Of a DNA stretch of 64,000 nucleotides, positions 1 through 8,991 are shown piece by piece. Within the stretch, counting starts at the first letter, position 1. The number at the start of each line of letters is the position of its first letter. A program made the translations under genes and the position numbers. This DNA comes from Hahnella aquatica (GTDB taxonomy: Bacteria; Pseudomonadota; Gammaproteobacteria; Burkholderiales; Burkholderiaceae_A): contig OZ239144.1 in assembly GCA_965194505.1 (NCBI GenBank), positions 1,488,001 to 1,552,000 of the forward strand, written 5' to 3'. The notes beneath the pieces were generated by a model. It saw nothing but the letters and a program-made list of their open reading frames with translations, had not been told where the DNA came from and ran no database searches.

Positions 1-289
1 GCATGAAGGCCACGGCCAAATGCAGCAAGAGCCGACTCTGGCGGCCCTCGCGCAAGGCCTGAAGGAATCGCGCCCGATAGAGCCAGACAATGGCCAGCAC
101 CGCACCCGTCTGAATCGCGATGTCAAAGACTTTTGCACGTTCGTCATCAAAACCCAGCAGCGCACCAAAAAGAATCAGGTGGCCCGTGGAGGAGATCGGC
201 AGGAACTCGGTGAGGCCCTCGACCACGCCCATGAGCAGCGCCTTGACCTCATCGGGAAGCGCGCGCAACAACGTGAGCATGTCATCCAT
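1..289 (-). CDS. uppP: Undecaprenyl-diphosphatase, N-terminal part (cut by window edge)
   Basis: Membrane phosphatase that recycles undecaprenyl pyrophosphate to the monophosphate lipid carrier for peptidoglycan and LPS synthesis. Only the first 96 codons are present, because the gene runs off the left edge. The minus-strand translation begins MDDMLTLLRALPDEV and includes the family signature EFLPISSTGHL, which contains catalytic-region residues, followed by a hydrophobic segment. The start at 289 gives the usual N-terminus; the other nearby ATG at 285 is out of frame. It is divergent from the methyltransferase gene that starts 41 bp away, so both promoters must lie in that short gap. Confidence 0.93.
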   Translation of the reverse strand, partial: MDDMLTLLRALPDEVKALLMGVVEGLTEFLPISSTGHLILFGALLGFDDERAKVFDIAIQTGAVLAIVWLYRARFLQALREGRQSRLLLHLAVAFM

Positions 290-330
290 AACTGCGCATA
301 ATAAGGGGTTCACCCAGAGGAGACCGACGC

Positions 331-1008
331 ATGTCCGCCGAACTTCGCCAAGACGCCACCGAACAAGCGCGATTCAACATGATTGCCCAGCAGATCCGGC
401 CGTGGGATGTCATGGAGCCTCGGGTGCTGGCTGCGCTCGAGGCCGTTGCACGCGAGCGCTTCGTGCCTCCGGGCCTGCGCAGCCTCGCCTTCGTGGACAC
501 CGAGATTCCGTTGCCGGAGGGTCAGTGCATGTTTGCCCCCAAGCTCGAAGCACGCCTGGCGCAAGAACTCGACCTGCTTCCCACCGACCATGTCCTGGAG
601 ATCGGTGCGGGCTCCGGGCACATGGCCGCCCTGCTCTCCATGCTCTGCGACAGCGTGATCAGTGTGGAGAGTCGGCCTCGCCTGGTGCAGATGGCCAAGG
701 GCAATCTGGAACAGGCGGGCATTCAGAATGTCACGGTCGCGCTGGGCAATGGCCTGGCCTCGAAGGATGGCTGGTCAAGCAGCCAGTTCGATGCCGTGCT
801 GGTCTCCGGCGGGCTGCCCATGGTGCCCGAGAGCCTCTTGGCCCTGCTCAAGCCCGAGGGCCGGCTCGTGGCCATCGTCGGAGAAGCCCCCATCATGCGG
901 GCCGTTCGCATCCAGCGCCGTGCCAATGGTTTTGTCGAGGAAGGTCTCTTCGAGACCCTGGTGCCCATGCTCGATGGCGCACCACGGGTGGCCTCGTTTC
1001 AGTTCTAA
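331..1008 (+). CDS. pcm: Protein-L-isoaspartate O-methyltransferase family protein
   Basis: SAM-dependent methyltransferase of the PCMT family, 225 residues. The family repairs isoaspartyl residues in aged proteins. The SAM-binding motif VLEIGAGSGHMAALL lies at about residues 88-102, after an N-terminal helix containing NMIAQQIRPWDV that is typical of the beta-proteobacterial branch. The classical substrate-loop motif around TISxP is not present as such (the equivalent stretch reads GQCMFAPK), so repair activity is a family inference rather than shown. It sits 14 bp upstream of tolC on the same strand and is probably cotranscribed with it. Confidence 0.88.
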   Translation: MSAELRQDATEQARFNMIAQQIRPWDVMEPRVLAALEAVARERFVPPGLRSLAFVDTEIPLPEGQCMFAPKLEARLAQELDLLPTDHVLEIGAGSGHMAALLSMLCDSVISVESRPRLVQMAKGNLEQAGIQNVTVALGNGLASKDGWSSSQFDAVLVSGGLPMVPESLLALLKPEGRLVAIVGEAPIMRAVRIQRRANGFVEEGLFETLVPMLDGAPRVASFQF

Positions 1009-1022
1009 AAGGAAAAAACACC

Positions 1023-2357
1023 GTGCACGCACCCGCTCGACCCTCCCGTCGCCCCCTGAGCCTTTGCCTCAGCCTGTGTTTCGTTGGCGGCCTGATGAGC
1101 CACCCCATGGGCCAGGCCCAGGCGCTCACCCTGGCCGAGGCCATGGGCCATGCCCTTGCACACGATCCCACCTACCTTGCGGCCACACAGGCCCGAGAGG
1201 CCGGGCTCGAGAAGCGGGCACAGGGTCGCGCGAATCTGCTGCCCACCATCTCTGCCACGGCCGATGCCCGCAAGTTGGACGTGGATGGTGTCGCGCGCGA
1301 ACTCGACTACCGCAGTTATGTGGTGAGCCTGAACCAGCCCCTGCTCGACCTCGCGGCCATTCGAGCGGCCCAACAGGGCAGTCAGTCGGCCATTGCCGCC
1401 GAGGCGGGCTTTGGCACGGCCCGACAAGACGCCCTGCTTCGGGTGGCCGCGGCCTACTTCGATGTTCTGAATGCCCAGGAGGCCTTGAGCGTGACCCAGG
1501 CCGAGAAGAAGGCCATTGGTGAGCAACTCGAATCGGCCAAGCGGAGCTTTGAAGTGGGCACGGCCACCGTGACCGACCAGCAAGAGGCCCAGGCCCGGTT
1601 CGATCTCATCCTGGCCTCGGAGATTCGAGCCCAGAACAGCCTCAATGTGAAGCGGCAGGCCCTCAGCCTCATCATGGGCCAGAGCCTGCCCGCGAAGTTG
1701 CCCGACCTGCGGGCCAATCTTCAGATTCCCTCGCCAACGCCCATGAATGCCGAGGACTGGGTGGCCCAGGCCCGTGCTGGAAACTTCGGGGTGCTCAAGG
1801 CCCAGGCGGATCAAGAACGGGCCCGGCTCGATGTGAGTCGACAGGTGGCCGGCCACCTGCCCAGCCTCGATATCGTGGCCGCCCGGCTGCGCGGACGCGA
1901 AACCACCGCGATCGACAGCCGCTCAGACTCCAACTACGTGGGCCTGAGCCTCACCGTGCCCATCATCGCCGGTGGTGCCACCACCTCATTGGTGCGAGAG
2001 GCCTCAGCCCTGCACAACGAGGCCCGCCACAAGCTCGATGCGGCCCGCCTGGCGGCCGAGCAGACGGCCCGCGAGGCCTATCTCAATGTGGTGGCTGGCC
2101 TGGCCCAGATCAGCGCCCTGCAGGCCGCCGAGCGGTCCAGCCAGTTGGCGCTGGAGTCGAATCGTCTGGGCTATGAGGTGGGCGTGCGCATCAACATCGA
2201 TGTGCTCAATGCGCAGCAGCAGCTCTTTGCAGCCCAGCGTGATCTCGCCAAATCCCGCAACGACACCCTGCTCGCAAGCCTTCAGCTGCGTGCTGCCGTG
2301 GGTGGCCTTCAGCCCGCCGATGTCGAGGCCGTGAGCCAGGTCATCAGCGCCCGATAG
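1023..2357 (+). CDS. tolC: TolC family outer membrane efflux protein
   Basis: Outer-membrane channel of type I secretion and RND efflux systems, 444 residues, the usual TolC size. The open frame extends far upstream, but the real start is taken as GTG 1023. It is preceded by a purine-rich ribosome site (AAAAGGAAA) and followed by a signal peptide (hydrophobic LSLCLSLCFVGGLM, mature protein beginning near QALTLAEAMGHAL). Two repeated halves of coiled-coil sequence rich in Ala, Gln and Glu follow, as in OEP-domain proteins. Its last 49 bp overlap the convergent waaA gene. Confidence 0.93.
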   Translation: MHAPARPSRRPLSLCLSLCFVGGLMSHPMGQAQALTLAEAMGHALAHDPTYLAATQAREAGLEKRAQGRANLLPTISATADARKLDVDGVARELDYRSYVVSLNQPLLDLAAIRAAQQGSQSAIAAEAGFGTARQDALLRVAAAYFDVLNAQEALSVTQAEKKAIGEQLESAKRSFEVGTATVTDQQEAQARFDLILASEIRAQNSLNVKRQALSLIMGQSLPAKLPDLRANLQIPSPTPMNAEDWVAQARAGNFGVLKAQADQERARLDVSRQVAGHLPSLDIVAARLRGRETTAIDSRSDSNYVGLSLTVPIIAGGATTSLVREASALHNEARHKLDAARLAAEQTAREAYLNVVAGLAQISALQAAERSSQLALESNRLGYEVGVRINIDVLNAQQQLFAAQRDLAKSRNDTLLASLQLRAAVGGLQPADVEAVSQVISAR

Positions 2358-3613
2358 GTTCGGTCCACAGCACCGCGGTGCGCCTGTGCGAAGGCTGCGG
2401 CGGCCGCGGCCGATGCCGCATAGGCTTCGGGCTGCGCCACCAATTGCTCGGCTGCAGACACCCATCCTGCCGCGTCGCTCACCTCTCGGCCTGCACCGCT
2501 GCTGCGCAGTTCCCGCGCAATCGCGTGGAAATTAAACATGTGCGGCCCGAAGAACACGGGCTTGCCCTGCGCGCAGACCTCGATGGGGTTTTGACCGCCC
2601 AGGGGCAGCAGGCTGCCACCCACCAGGGCCAAGTCGGCGGCGGCCACATAGGCCGCCACCTCGCCGAGCGAATCCCCCAGCCAGCAGTCCACCGAGGCAT
2701 CCAAGGCCACGGCCTCTGACCGCCGCACCACGCGCAGGCCCTCTCGAGCCAAGAGTTGAGCCACCCGATCAAAACGCTGCGGATGCCGCGGCACGACCAC
2801 CAAGAGGGTGTCTGCAGGCGGCGCAGCCAGCCAAGCGCGAGCAATTTGAATCTCTTCATCGTCACGGCTGCTCACCACCAGCCAGGCCCGAGCCCTTGGC
2901 CATTGCGCGCGCCAGCCCTGGCCCATGGCGACCTGTTGGGCATCGAGCGCCACATCGAACTTGAGGCTGCCCGTGACCTGCAGTTCCCCCGCATAGCCGG
3001 CTGCGCGGAAGCGGTCGGCGTCAGACTGGCCCTGGGCGAGGATGAGGCCAAGGTGGCCCAGCGTTGGCCTGGCCAGGGCTCGAAACTGCTGCAGTTTGGT
3101 GGCCGAGCGGGCCGACAGGCGCGCATTGATGAGGGCCATGGGCACCTGGCGCGAGTGCGCCTGGGCCAGCAAATTCGGCCAGAGCTCCGTCTCCATGAGC
3201 AGGCCCACCGAGGGCCGGGCCCAATTGAGAAAACGGGTGTTGGCCCAGGGCAGGTCATAGGGCAAATAGGCCTGCACGAGTCGGCCATCGCGCAGCAGGT
3301 CCTCGAAGCACTGGGCACCCGTCTCACGGCCCGTGGGCGTGGTGTGGGTGAGCACCACCCGTGCACCGGTGCCGGCCGCCTCGAGCCAGCCTCGAATGAG
3401 CGGCTCGGCCGCCCGTGTCTCACCCACCGACACCGCATGCAGCCAGAGGGTGGTCCCGTTCTCGTCATCGAATGCCCGGCAGCCCGCCCCGCCGCCCCAG
3501 AAGCGCTCGGACCAATGCGCTCGATAGGCCGGCTGGCGTCGACCCCGCCAGAGCAAATAGCCCGCCAGCAGCGGCATCAGCAGCACACCCACCAGGGTGT
3601 AGAGGCTGCGCAT
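2309..3613 (-). CDS. waaA: 3-deoxy-D-manno-octulosonic acid (Kdo) transferase
   Basis: Inner-membrane-associated glycosyltransferase that adds Kdo from CMP-Kdo to lipid A precursor, 434 residues. An N-terminal membrane anchor (MRSLYTLVGVLLMPLLAGYL) precedes the GT30 domain. The motif LHAVSVGET lies near residue 50 and ELWPNLL further on. The C-terminal GT-B half carries GGSLLPLGGQNPIEV and GKPVFFGPHMFNF. The start ATG at 3613 overlaps the stop of waaC (TGATG), which indicates translational coupling. The open frame extends upstream into waaC, but that extension has no family match. The 3' end overlaps tolC. Confidence 0.95.
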   Translation of the reverse strand: MRSLYTLVGVLLMPLLAGYLLWRGRRQPAYRAHWSERFWGGGAGCRAFDDENGTTLWLHAVSVGETRAAEPLIRGWLEAAGTGARVVLTHTTPTGRETGAQCFEDLLRDGRLVQAYLPYDLPWANTRFLNWARPSVGLLMETELWPNLLAQAHSRQVPMALINARLSARSATKLQQFRALARPTLGHLGLILAQGQSDADRFRAAGYAGELQVTGSLKFDVALDAQQVAMGQGWRAQWPRARAWLVVSSRDDEEIQIARAWLAAPPADTLLVVVPRHPQRFDRVAQLLAREGLRVVRRSEAVALDASVDCWLGDSLGEVAAYVAAADLALVGGSLLPLGGQNPIEVCAQGKPVFFGPHMFNFHAIARELRSSGAGREVSDAAGWVSAAEQLVAQPEAYAASAAAAAAFAQAHRGAVDRTYRALMTWLTASTSAG

Positions 3614-4623
3614 CACATGAGTTCCCATCCACGCAGCACCGCCGTGACGCGGTCGACCGCCATGGCCGGTCCTTCCAAGGAGGCACCCTGCGGTGCCCAG
3701 TCGAGCCCGTATCGCCGGGCGGGCGTGGCCGTGAAGAGTCCCACCGTGGGCCGGCCCAGGGCAGCGGCCCAGTGTGTGATGCCCGAGTCCACCCCCACCA
3801 CCAGCGTGGCCAGGCGCAGCACCGGCCGCAGGTCCGCCAAGGCCAGTCGGGGCAGACAGCGGCCCTGGGTCGCCTTCGAGAGCCGCATGGCGCGCTCGTA
3901 CTCGGCTGGCGATCCCCAGGGGTAGACGGGCAAGAGGCCTGCCCGATAACACTGTTTTCCCAAGGCCACCCAATGGGCTTCGGGCCATTCCTTGTCGGGC
4001 CGGGAACTTCCGTGTGCGAGCACAGCCCAGCCTCGCAGGCCCAGGGCATCGTCCCGGTCGGTGAGGCCCACGGCCCGCATGGCGGCCTGCGCCTCCTCGG
4101 GCGAATGCTCATTTCCCCAGCCATGGTGAAAATGCAGGGGGCCATCGATGCGATAGCCCAGGGCCTGCGAGAAGAGCGTTCGCAGTCGGGCCACGGCATG
4201 GTCTTGCGCAGGGCTTTGCACCTTGTGATCGAGCAGCAGACTCGCCAAGGGCTCTCGAGCAGACGACCAGTCGAATCCCCAGCGGCCACCAGGCGCAACC
4301 CGGGCCCTGCTCACAAGCCAGGCGCTCTTTAGAAGGCCTTGGGCATCGATGACCATGTCGTAGGTCTGGGTCTGAATTGCATCCAAGGCTGTTCGGATCT
4401 CTGCATGCGTATCACGGGAGAACAGGGCCCGTCGCCAGCGGCGAAGGGCCACCGTGTGCACCTGGTCGACCCAGTCGCAGCTCTTCGGAATGGCGGCAAA
4501 GCCCTCCTCACTCACCCAGTCAACCACCATGTCGGGCTCATGCCAATGGGCCTCCTGAAGCGCGCACAGGCAGTGCACCAGGTCGCCAAGCGAACTGGTT
4601 TTGATCACGAGCAGGCGCCGCAT
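3613..4623 (-). CDS. waaC: Lipopolysaccharide heptosyltransferase I
   Basis: GT9 family enzyme that transfers the first L-glycero-D-manno-heptose to Kdo in the LPS inner core, 336 residues. The N-terminus MRRLLVIKTSSLGDLVHCL is the classic GT9 start. In the C-terminal half VVGVDSGITHWAAALGRPTVGLF is the conserved sugar-nucleotide loop. It is the middle gene of a tightly coupled run manB-waaC-waaA: its ATG overlaps the manB stop (TAATG) and its stop overlaps the waaA start (TGATG). Confidence 0.95.
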   Translation of the reverse strand: MRRLLVIKTSSLGDLVHCLCALQEAHWHEPDMVVDWVSEEGFAAIPKSCDWVDQVHTVALRRWRRALFSRDTHAEIRTALDAIQTQTYDMVIDAQGLLKSAWLVSRARVAPGGRWGFDWSSAREPLASLLLDHKVQSPAQDHAVARLRTLFSQALGYRIDGPLHFHHGWGNEHSPEEAQAAMRAVGLTDRDDALGLRGWAVLAHGSSRPDKEWPEAHWVALGKQCYRAGLLPVYPWGSPAEYERAMRLSKATQGRCLPRLALADLRPVLRLATLVVGVDSGITHWAAALGRPTVGLFTATPARRYGLDWAPQGASLEGPAMAVDRVTAVLRGWELM

Positions 4624-6026
4624 TAGAAGGGCAGGGTCGCGCCGGGCATAGCCTTGAGCAGGCCCACCCGAAACTCCGACTGAATGCGCTCCAGACCCGC
4701 CTGGGTGTCGGCCTCGAATCGCAGCACCACCACCGGCGTGGTGTTCGACGGCCGTGCCAGGCCAAAGCCATCGGCGTACTCGACCCGAATGCCATCGAGG
4801 GTGAATCGCGAGACGGCCGTGGGGAAGCTCGCGGACTCGATGAGGCGGGCCACCACCGCATGGTGCTCCCCCTCGGCCGTTCTCAGCTGCAGCTCTGGCG
4901 TGGAGACCGCATCGGGCAGGGCTTCCAGCACCGCGCTGGGATCGTCAAAGCGCGAGAGAATTTCCAAGAGGCGTGCGGCCGTGTAGAGGCCATCATCAAA
5001 GCCGTACCAACGGTCGTTGAAGAAGATATGGCCGCTCATCTCACCGGCCAATGGGGCCTGGGTCTCTTTGAGCTTGGCCTTGATCAGGGAATGTCCCGTG
5101 CGCCACATGAGCGGCCGGCCACCATGGTCTCCAATCCAGCGCGACAACAAGCGGCTGCACTTCACATCAAAGACAATCTCCGAGCCCGGCCGGGCCGCGA
5201 GCACGTCGGCCGCATAGAGCATGAGCTGACGGTCAGGCCAGATCACGCGGCCTGAGCGCGTGACCACCCCCAGGCGGTCGCCATCGCCGTCGAAGGCCAA
5301 GCCCAGTTCAAGGCCTTGAGACTGCACCGTGCGAATCAGGTCTTCCAGGTTGTGAGGGTCGGCCGGGTCCGGATGGTGGTTTGGGAAGCGGCCATCGATC
5401 TCGCAAAAGAGCGGGGTCACCTCACAGCCCAGTCGGGCCAAGACCGCAGGGCCAAGTTCGCCGGCCACCCCATTGCCCGCATCCACCGCCACCCGCATCG
5501 GCCTGCTCAAGGAGACATCGCTGGCAATGCGGCCCTCATACTCGGGGCGAACATCACGGCAAGACCAAGTCCCTTGGCGCGAGACCGTGGCCACATGGTG
5601 GGCCACCAGGCCCTCATCGATGCTTGTGCGAAGCGACTGAATCGCCTCTCCGGAGAGCGTGACGCCGGCGACCATCATCTTCAGGCCGTTGTAATTGGGT
5701 GGGTTGTGGCTGCCCGTGATGGCCACGCCGGTGCCGGTGCCGAGCAGGTGGGTGGCGAAGTACACCACGGGCGTGGGCACCATGCCAATGTCGATCACAT
5801 CGACCCCGGCCGATTGAAGGCCCGCCGTGAGGGCCTGGGCCAGACGCTCCCCCGAGAGCCGGCCATCGCGGCCCACCACACAGCGGGCCTGGCCCTGCAT
5901 GAACATCATGCGGCCCAGCGACTGCCCAATTTGTTCCACGGCTGCATCGGTCAGCGTCTCATCGACCACACCACGGATGTCGTAGGCCTTAAAAATGGCG
6001 GGATGCAGGGCGGGTGATGCAGTCAT
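4623..6026 (-). CDS. manB: Phosphomannomutase/phosphoglucomutase
   Basis: Alpha-D-phosphohexomutase of the AlgC/ManB type, 467 residues, interconverting hexose 1- and 6-phosphates for LPS and other sugar nucleotides. The catalytic phosphoserine loop TGSHNPPNYNG is at about residues 105-115, the metal-binding loop AFDGDGDRLGVV at about 240-250, and the sugar-specificity loop GEMSGHIFFNDR follows. It is the first gene of the manB-waaC-waaA run and is divergent from apaH. Whether it prefers mannose or glucose phosphate cannot be decided from the sequence. Confidence 0.93.
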   Translation of the reverse strand: MTASPALHPAIFKAYDIRGVVDETLTDAAVEQIGQSLGRMMFMQGQARCVVGRDGRLSGERLAQALTAGLQSAGVDVIDIGMVPTPVVYFATHLLGTGTGVAITGSHNPPNYNGLKMMVAGVTLSGEAIQSLRTSIDEGLVAHHVATVSRQGTWSCRDVRPEYEGRIASDVSLSRPMRVAVDAGNGVAGELGPAVLARLGCEVTPLFCEIDGRFPNHHPDPADPHNLEDLIRTVQSQGLELGLAFDGDGDRLGVVTRSGRVIWPDRQLMLYAADVLAARPGSEIVFDVKCSRLLSRWIGDHGGRPLMWRTGHSLIKAKLKETQAPLAGEMSGHIFFNDRWYGFDDGLYTAARLLEILSRFDDPSAVLEALPDAVSTPELQLRTAEGEHHAVVARLIESASFPTAVSRFTLDGIRVEYADGFGLARPSNTTPVVVLRFEADTQAGLERIQSEFRVGLLKAMPGATLPF

Positions 6027-6099
6027 GGCGGGAATGGTGAATGGGAATGTTGGTTGGGCGGCAGCGCAGCGCTGAAGAATCTATTTTACGATGGGCCTT

Positions 6100-6903
6100 A
6101 TGGCCACCTATGCAATCGGTGACGTCCAAGGCTGTGGAAGCAGCCTTGAGGCCCTGGTTCACCAACTCCCCTTCCGCCCCAGGCGCGATCGACTCTGGTT
6201 TGTTGGAGACCTGGTCAACCGTGGCCCGAGGTCTGCCGATGTCCTTCGCATGGTTCGCGCAGCCGGCCCGCGTGCCACCAGCGTGCTCGGCAACCACGAC
6301 CTGCACCTTCTGGCGGTCTCGTGCGGTGCTCGCAAGGCGTCATCCTCCGACACCGTCTGGGATGTCCTCGAAGACCGCGAGTCGGATGACCTGCTCCACT
6401 GGCTGCGCCACCAGCCCCTGGCCCATGTCGAGGGCCAATGGCTCATGGTGCATGCCGGCGTGCGGCCCGAATGGAGTGCTGCAGACACCATGGCCTTGGC
6501 CCAGTCCGTGGAGGCCCGCCTCCAGAGCCAGCACTGGCAAGACTTCCTGCATGAGATGTTCAACGGCGCACCCGCCCATTGGCGCGACAGCCTGCGCGGC
6601 CATGCCCGACTTCGCGCCGTGCTTAACGTGCTGTGCCGCATCCGATTCCTCGACCGCCGCGGCCATCTCGACCTCAAGTGCAAGGTTTCACCGGGAGAGT
6701 CTCCCGCGGGTTTGCTGCCGTGGTTCGAAGCGCCGGGCCGGCGCACCGCGCGCCAGACCCTGGTGGTGGGGCACTGGTCGACCCTGGGCCTACAGATGCG
6801 CGCCAACCTGCTGGCGCTCGACTCGGGTTGCGTGTGGGGTGGTTATCTCACCGCGGTCCGGCTCGAAGACCGCGCACTCTTTCAGCAGGTGGCCATCGAC
6901 TGA
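6100..6903 (+). CDS. apaH: Symmetrical bis(5'-nucleosyl)-tetraphosphatase
   Basis: Metallophosphatase that splits Ap4A to two ADP and removes Np4-type RNA caps, 267 residues. Motifs are GDVQGC at residues 7-12, GDLVNRGP at about 35-42 and GNHDLHLLA at about 64-72, with the metal histidines and aspartates intact. I start at the second ATG (6100), giving MATYAIGDVQGC as in characterised ApaH; the ATG at 6091 would add three residues. A plausible -10 (TATTTT) lies only about 15 bp upstream. Its last 22 bp overlap the convergent plsC. Confidence 0.93.
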   Translation: MATYAIGDVQGCGSSLEALVHQLPFRPRRDRLWFVGDLVNRGPRSADVLRMVRAAGPRATSVLGNHDLHLLAVSCGARKASSSDTVWDVLEDRESDDLLHWLRHQPLAHVEGQWLMVHAGVRPEWSAADTMALAQSVEARLQSQHWQDFLHEMFNGAPAHWRDSLRGHARLRAVLNVLCRIRFLDRRGHLDLKCKVSPGESPAGLLPWFEAPGRRTARQTLVVGHWSTLGLQMRANLLALDSGCVWGGYLTAVRLEDRALFQQVAID

Positions 6904-7697
6904 GCGATCACGGCCTCGGCCTGGGCCGCCAGCGTGCGGCGGTCCATTTCATCGGCGCCGGCAATCGGCGGGTGAACAATGGGTCGGGCCACCAGGCCCC
7001 GGGTGCGCATGATCTGCACCATGGAGCCCACCAGGGTCATCTCGCCAATGTAGGCGGCCCGCGTGGTGGGCCACTCCCCCTGCCAGTACTGCAGTGTCAG
7101 GGGCACCACGGCCAGGCCGGGTCGGTTGGCCACCACACCGAATAGGTTGGCATGAAAGGGCAGCAGGCCCAGGCCATCGCTGGTGGTGCCCTCCGGAAAG
7201 AACATCACCCGCTCGCCGGCATCAAATCGGGCATGCACGGCCTGCACGACCCCTCGAATGGCCTGTCGGCTGCCGCGCTCAATGTAGAGCGTGCGCGAGG
7301 CCGTGACGAGCGCGCCCACCACCGGCCACTTGGCAATGTCGGCCTTGGCAATGAAGGTCACAGGCTCCAAGGCATGGGCCACGTATATGTCGAGCCAGGA
7401 GACATGGTTGGCCACCAGCAGCGCGGGGTTGGGCAGCAAGGCCTTTGGCTGGGTGGGGCCCTTCAAGGTGGGCTCCAGCCGCACGCCACACCAGAGCAGC
7501 ACGCCACGGGCAAAGAGCCGAATCACGGCGCGCTGAGCCCCTGCGGGCAGGCGGTGGTGCACGACCAGTATCCAGGCCAGGCCACCCAAGACCCAGGTGC
7601 CCAGCAGCGGCAGCCGCCAGGCCACCCGCCCCCAGCCACCGCGCAATGGGGCCGCCAGGCCCTCAGCGGGCGGACTGCTCGAAGACACACCGGCCAT
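6882..7697 (-). CDS. plsC: 1-acyl-sn-glycerol-3-phosphate acyltransferase
   Basis: Membrane acyltransferase of the PlsC family, making phosphatidic acid from lysophosphatidic acid, 271 residues. One strongly hydrophobic N-terminal segment is followed by the HX4D motif (NHVSWLD), the VPEGT-type motif FFPEGTTSDG and the substrate motif after it. It is last in the run yqgE-ruvX-pyrB-pyrX-plsC. Its start overlaps the end of pyrX by 35 bp, so it is probably translationally coupled. Confidence 0.9.
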   Translation of the reverse strand: MAGVSSSSPPAEGLAAPLRGGWGRVAWRLPLLGTWVLGGLAWILVVHHRLPAGAQRAVIRLFARGVLLWCGVRLEPTLKGPTQPKALLPNPALLVANHVSWLDIYVAHALEPVTFIAKADIAKWPVVGALVTASRTLYIERGSRQAIRGVVQAVHARFDAGERVMFFPEGTTSDGLGLLPFHANLFGVVANRPGLAVVPLTLQYWQGEWPTTRAAYIGEMTLVGSMVQIMRTRGLVARPIVHPPIAGADEMDRRTLAAQAEAVIAQSMATC

Positions 7698-8991
7698 CGA
7701 CGAATGTCGCCATCACCCGTCCCTCGAGTTCACGGCCCAGGTATGGGGTGTTGCGGCCCTGCGAGAAGAGGGTGTCGTTGGTCACCACCCAGTGGGCTTG
7801 GGGGTGGAAGATGCAGAGGTCGGCCTGGCCACCCACGCGAATCTGGCCCGCATCGCGCGACAAAATGCCCGCGGGCTTGTGGGTGAGAAATCCAAGCGCC
7901 TCGGGCAGGCCCAGGCCCGACTCCTGCGCCCACTTGAGCGCCAAGGGCAGGAGCAGCTCCAGGCCAATCACACCCGCCTCGGCCTCGCCAAAGGGCAGTT
8001 GCTTGGCATCGTCATCCACGGGCGCATGGTCGGAGCAGATCACATCCACCGTGCCATCGAGCAGGCCTGCACGCAAGGCCTCTCGGTCTCGCTGGCTGCG
8101 GAAAGGTGGGTCCACGCGAAGGCTGGTGTCGTAGTCGCCAATGTCGATGTCGATCAGGTGCAGGTGGTGAACCGCCACATCGGCGGTGACGGGCAGGCCC
8201 TCGGCCTTGGCCTTGCGCACGAGTTCCACGCCCGCTGCCGAAGACAGCCGACAGACATGCAGCCGCACGCCGGTCATGCGCACCAGTTCAAAGAGGGTGA
8301 GCAGTCGGAGGGTTTCGCTGGCCACCGGAATGCCCGGCAGGCCCAGTCGACCAGCCATGGGACCGCTGTGGGCCACACCAGAGGCACCCAGCCAGGGGTC
8401 GCGGGCATAGGCCCAAATCACATAGTCGAAGGTCTTGGCGTACTGCATGCTGCGGAAAAGCACCTGGGTGTCTGCCAAGGGCCGCAGGGCCTGCGAGAAG
8501 CCCACGCAGCCGGCCTCGGTGAGCTCGGCCATTTCTGTGAGTTGTTCTCCAGCCAGGCGCAGGGTCAGGGCACCCAGCGGATGCACATGGGCCTGGGCCA
8601 GGTTGCGGGCGCGGTGCTTGAGCATCTCCACCAGGCCGGGCTCATCCAGCGGTGGGTCGGTGTCGGGCGGGCAGACAAGGCGTGTCACCCCACCGGCCAC
8701 CGCCGCCTTCATTTCCGATTCGAGCGTGGCGCGGTATTCAAAGCCAGGCTCACGCAGCCGGGCCGAGAGGTCGATGAGCCCGGGGGCCACCACTGCGCCC
8801 TGGGCGTCGAGCACCCGGTCTGCGGTAAAGCCGGGCTGCGACTGGCCCGCCGGCAGAATGGCCTGAATGCTGCCATTGGCAATGAAGAGGTCCTCCAGGG
8901 CATCGCGGCCCGAGGCGGGGTCGATGACCCGAGCCCCCCGGATCACCAGGCGCGGGAAGTCGGGCTGTCGATGCGGAACCGAGATCGTCAT
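7663..8991 (-). CDS. pyrX: Dihydroorotase-like protein, predicted non-catalytic (PyrX/PyrC')
   Basis: Amidohydrolase-fold homologue of dihydroorotase, 442 residues, directly downstream of pyrB with a 4-bp overlap. Active dihydroorotases have an HxH zinc motif in D-x-H-x-H-x-R-[ED]-P-G. Here the matching stretch at about residue 70 reads DLSARLREPGFE, so both zinc histidines are replaced. Later elements (SDHAP, GxxGLE) are kept. In Pseudomonas and relatives such inactive homologues are needed as structural partners for aspartate carbamoyltransferase, and I infer the same here. A separate active PyrC should exist elsewhere in the genome. Confidence 0.9.
   Translation of the reverse strand: MTISVPHRQPDFPRLVIRGARVIDPASGRDALEDLFIANGSIQAILPAGQSQPGFTADRVLDAQGAVVAPGLIDLSARLREPGFEYRATLESEMKAAVAGGVTRLVCPPDTDPPLDEPGLVEMLKHRARNLAQAHVHPLGALTLRLAGEQLTEMAELTEAGCVGFSQALRPLADTQVLFRSMQYAKTFDYVIWAYARDPWLGASGVAHSGPMAGRLGLPGIPVASETLRLLTLFELVRMTGVRLHVCRLSSAAGVELVRKAKAEGLPVTADVAVHHLHLIDIDIGDYDTSLRVDPPFRSQRDREALRAGLLDGTVDVICSDHAPVDDDAKQLPFGEAEAGVIGLELLLPLALKWAQESGLGLPEALGFLTHKPAGILSRDAGQIRVGGQADLCIFHPQAHWVVTNDTLFSQGRNTPYLGRELEGRVMATFVDGRCVFEQSAR

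Noticed and set aside
120..1022. Upstream extension of the TolC frame
   Set aside because: The first 300 codons run antiparallel to uppP and overlap the methyltransferase; a signal peptide and ribosome site place the start at 1023.
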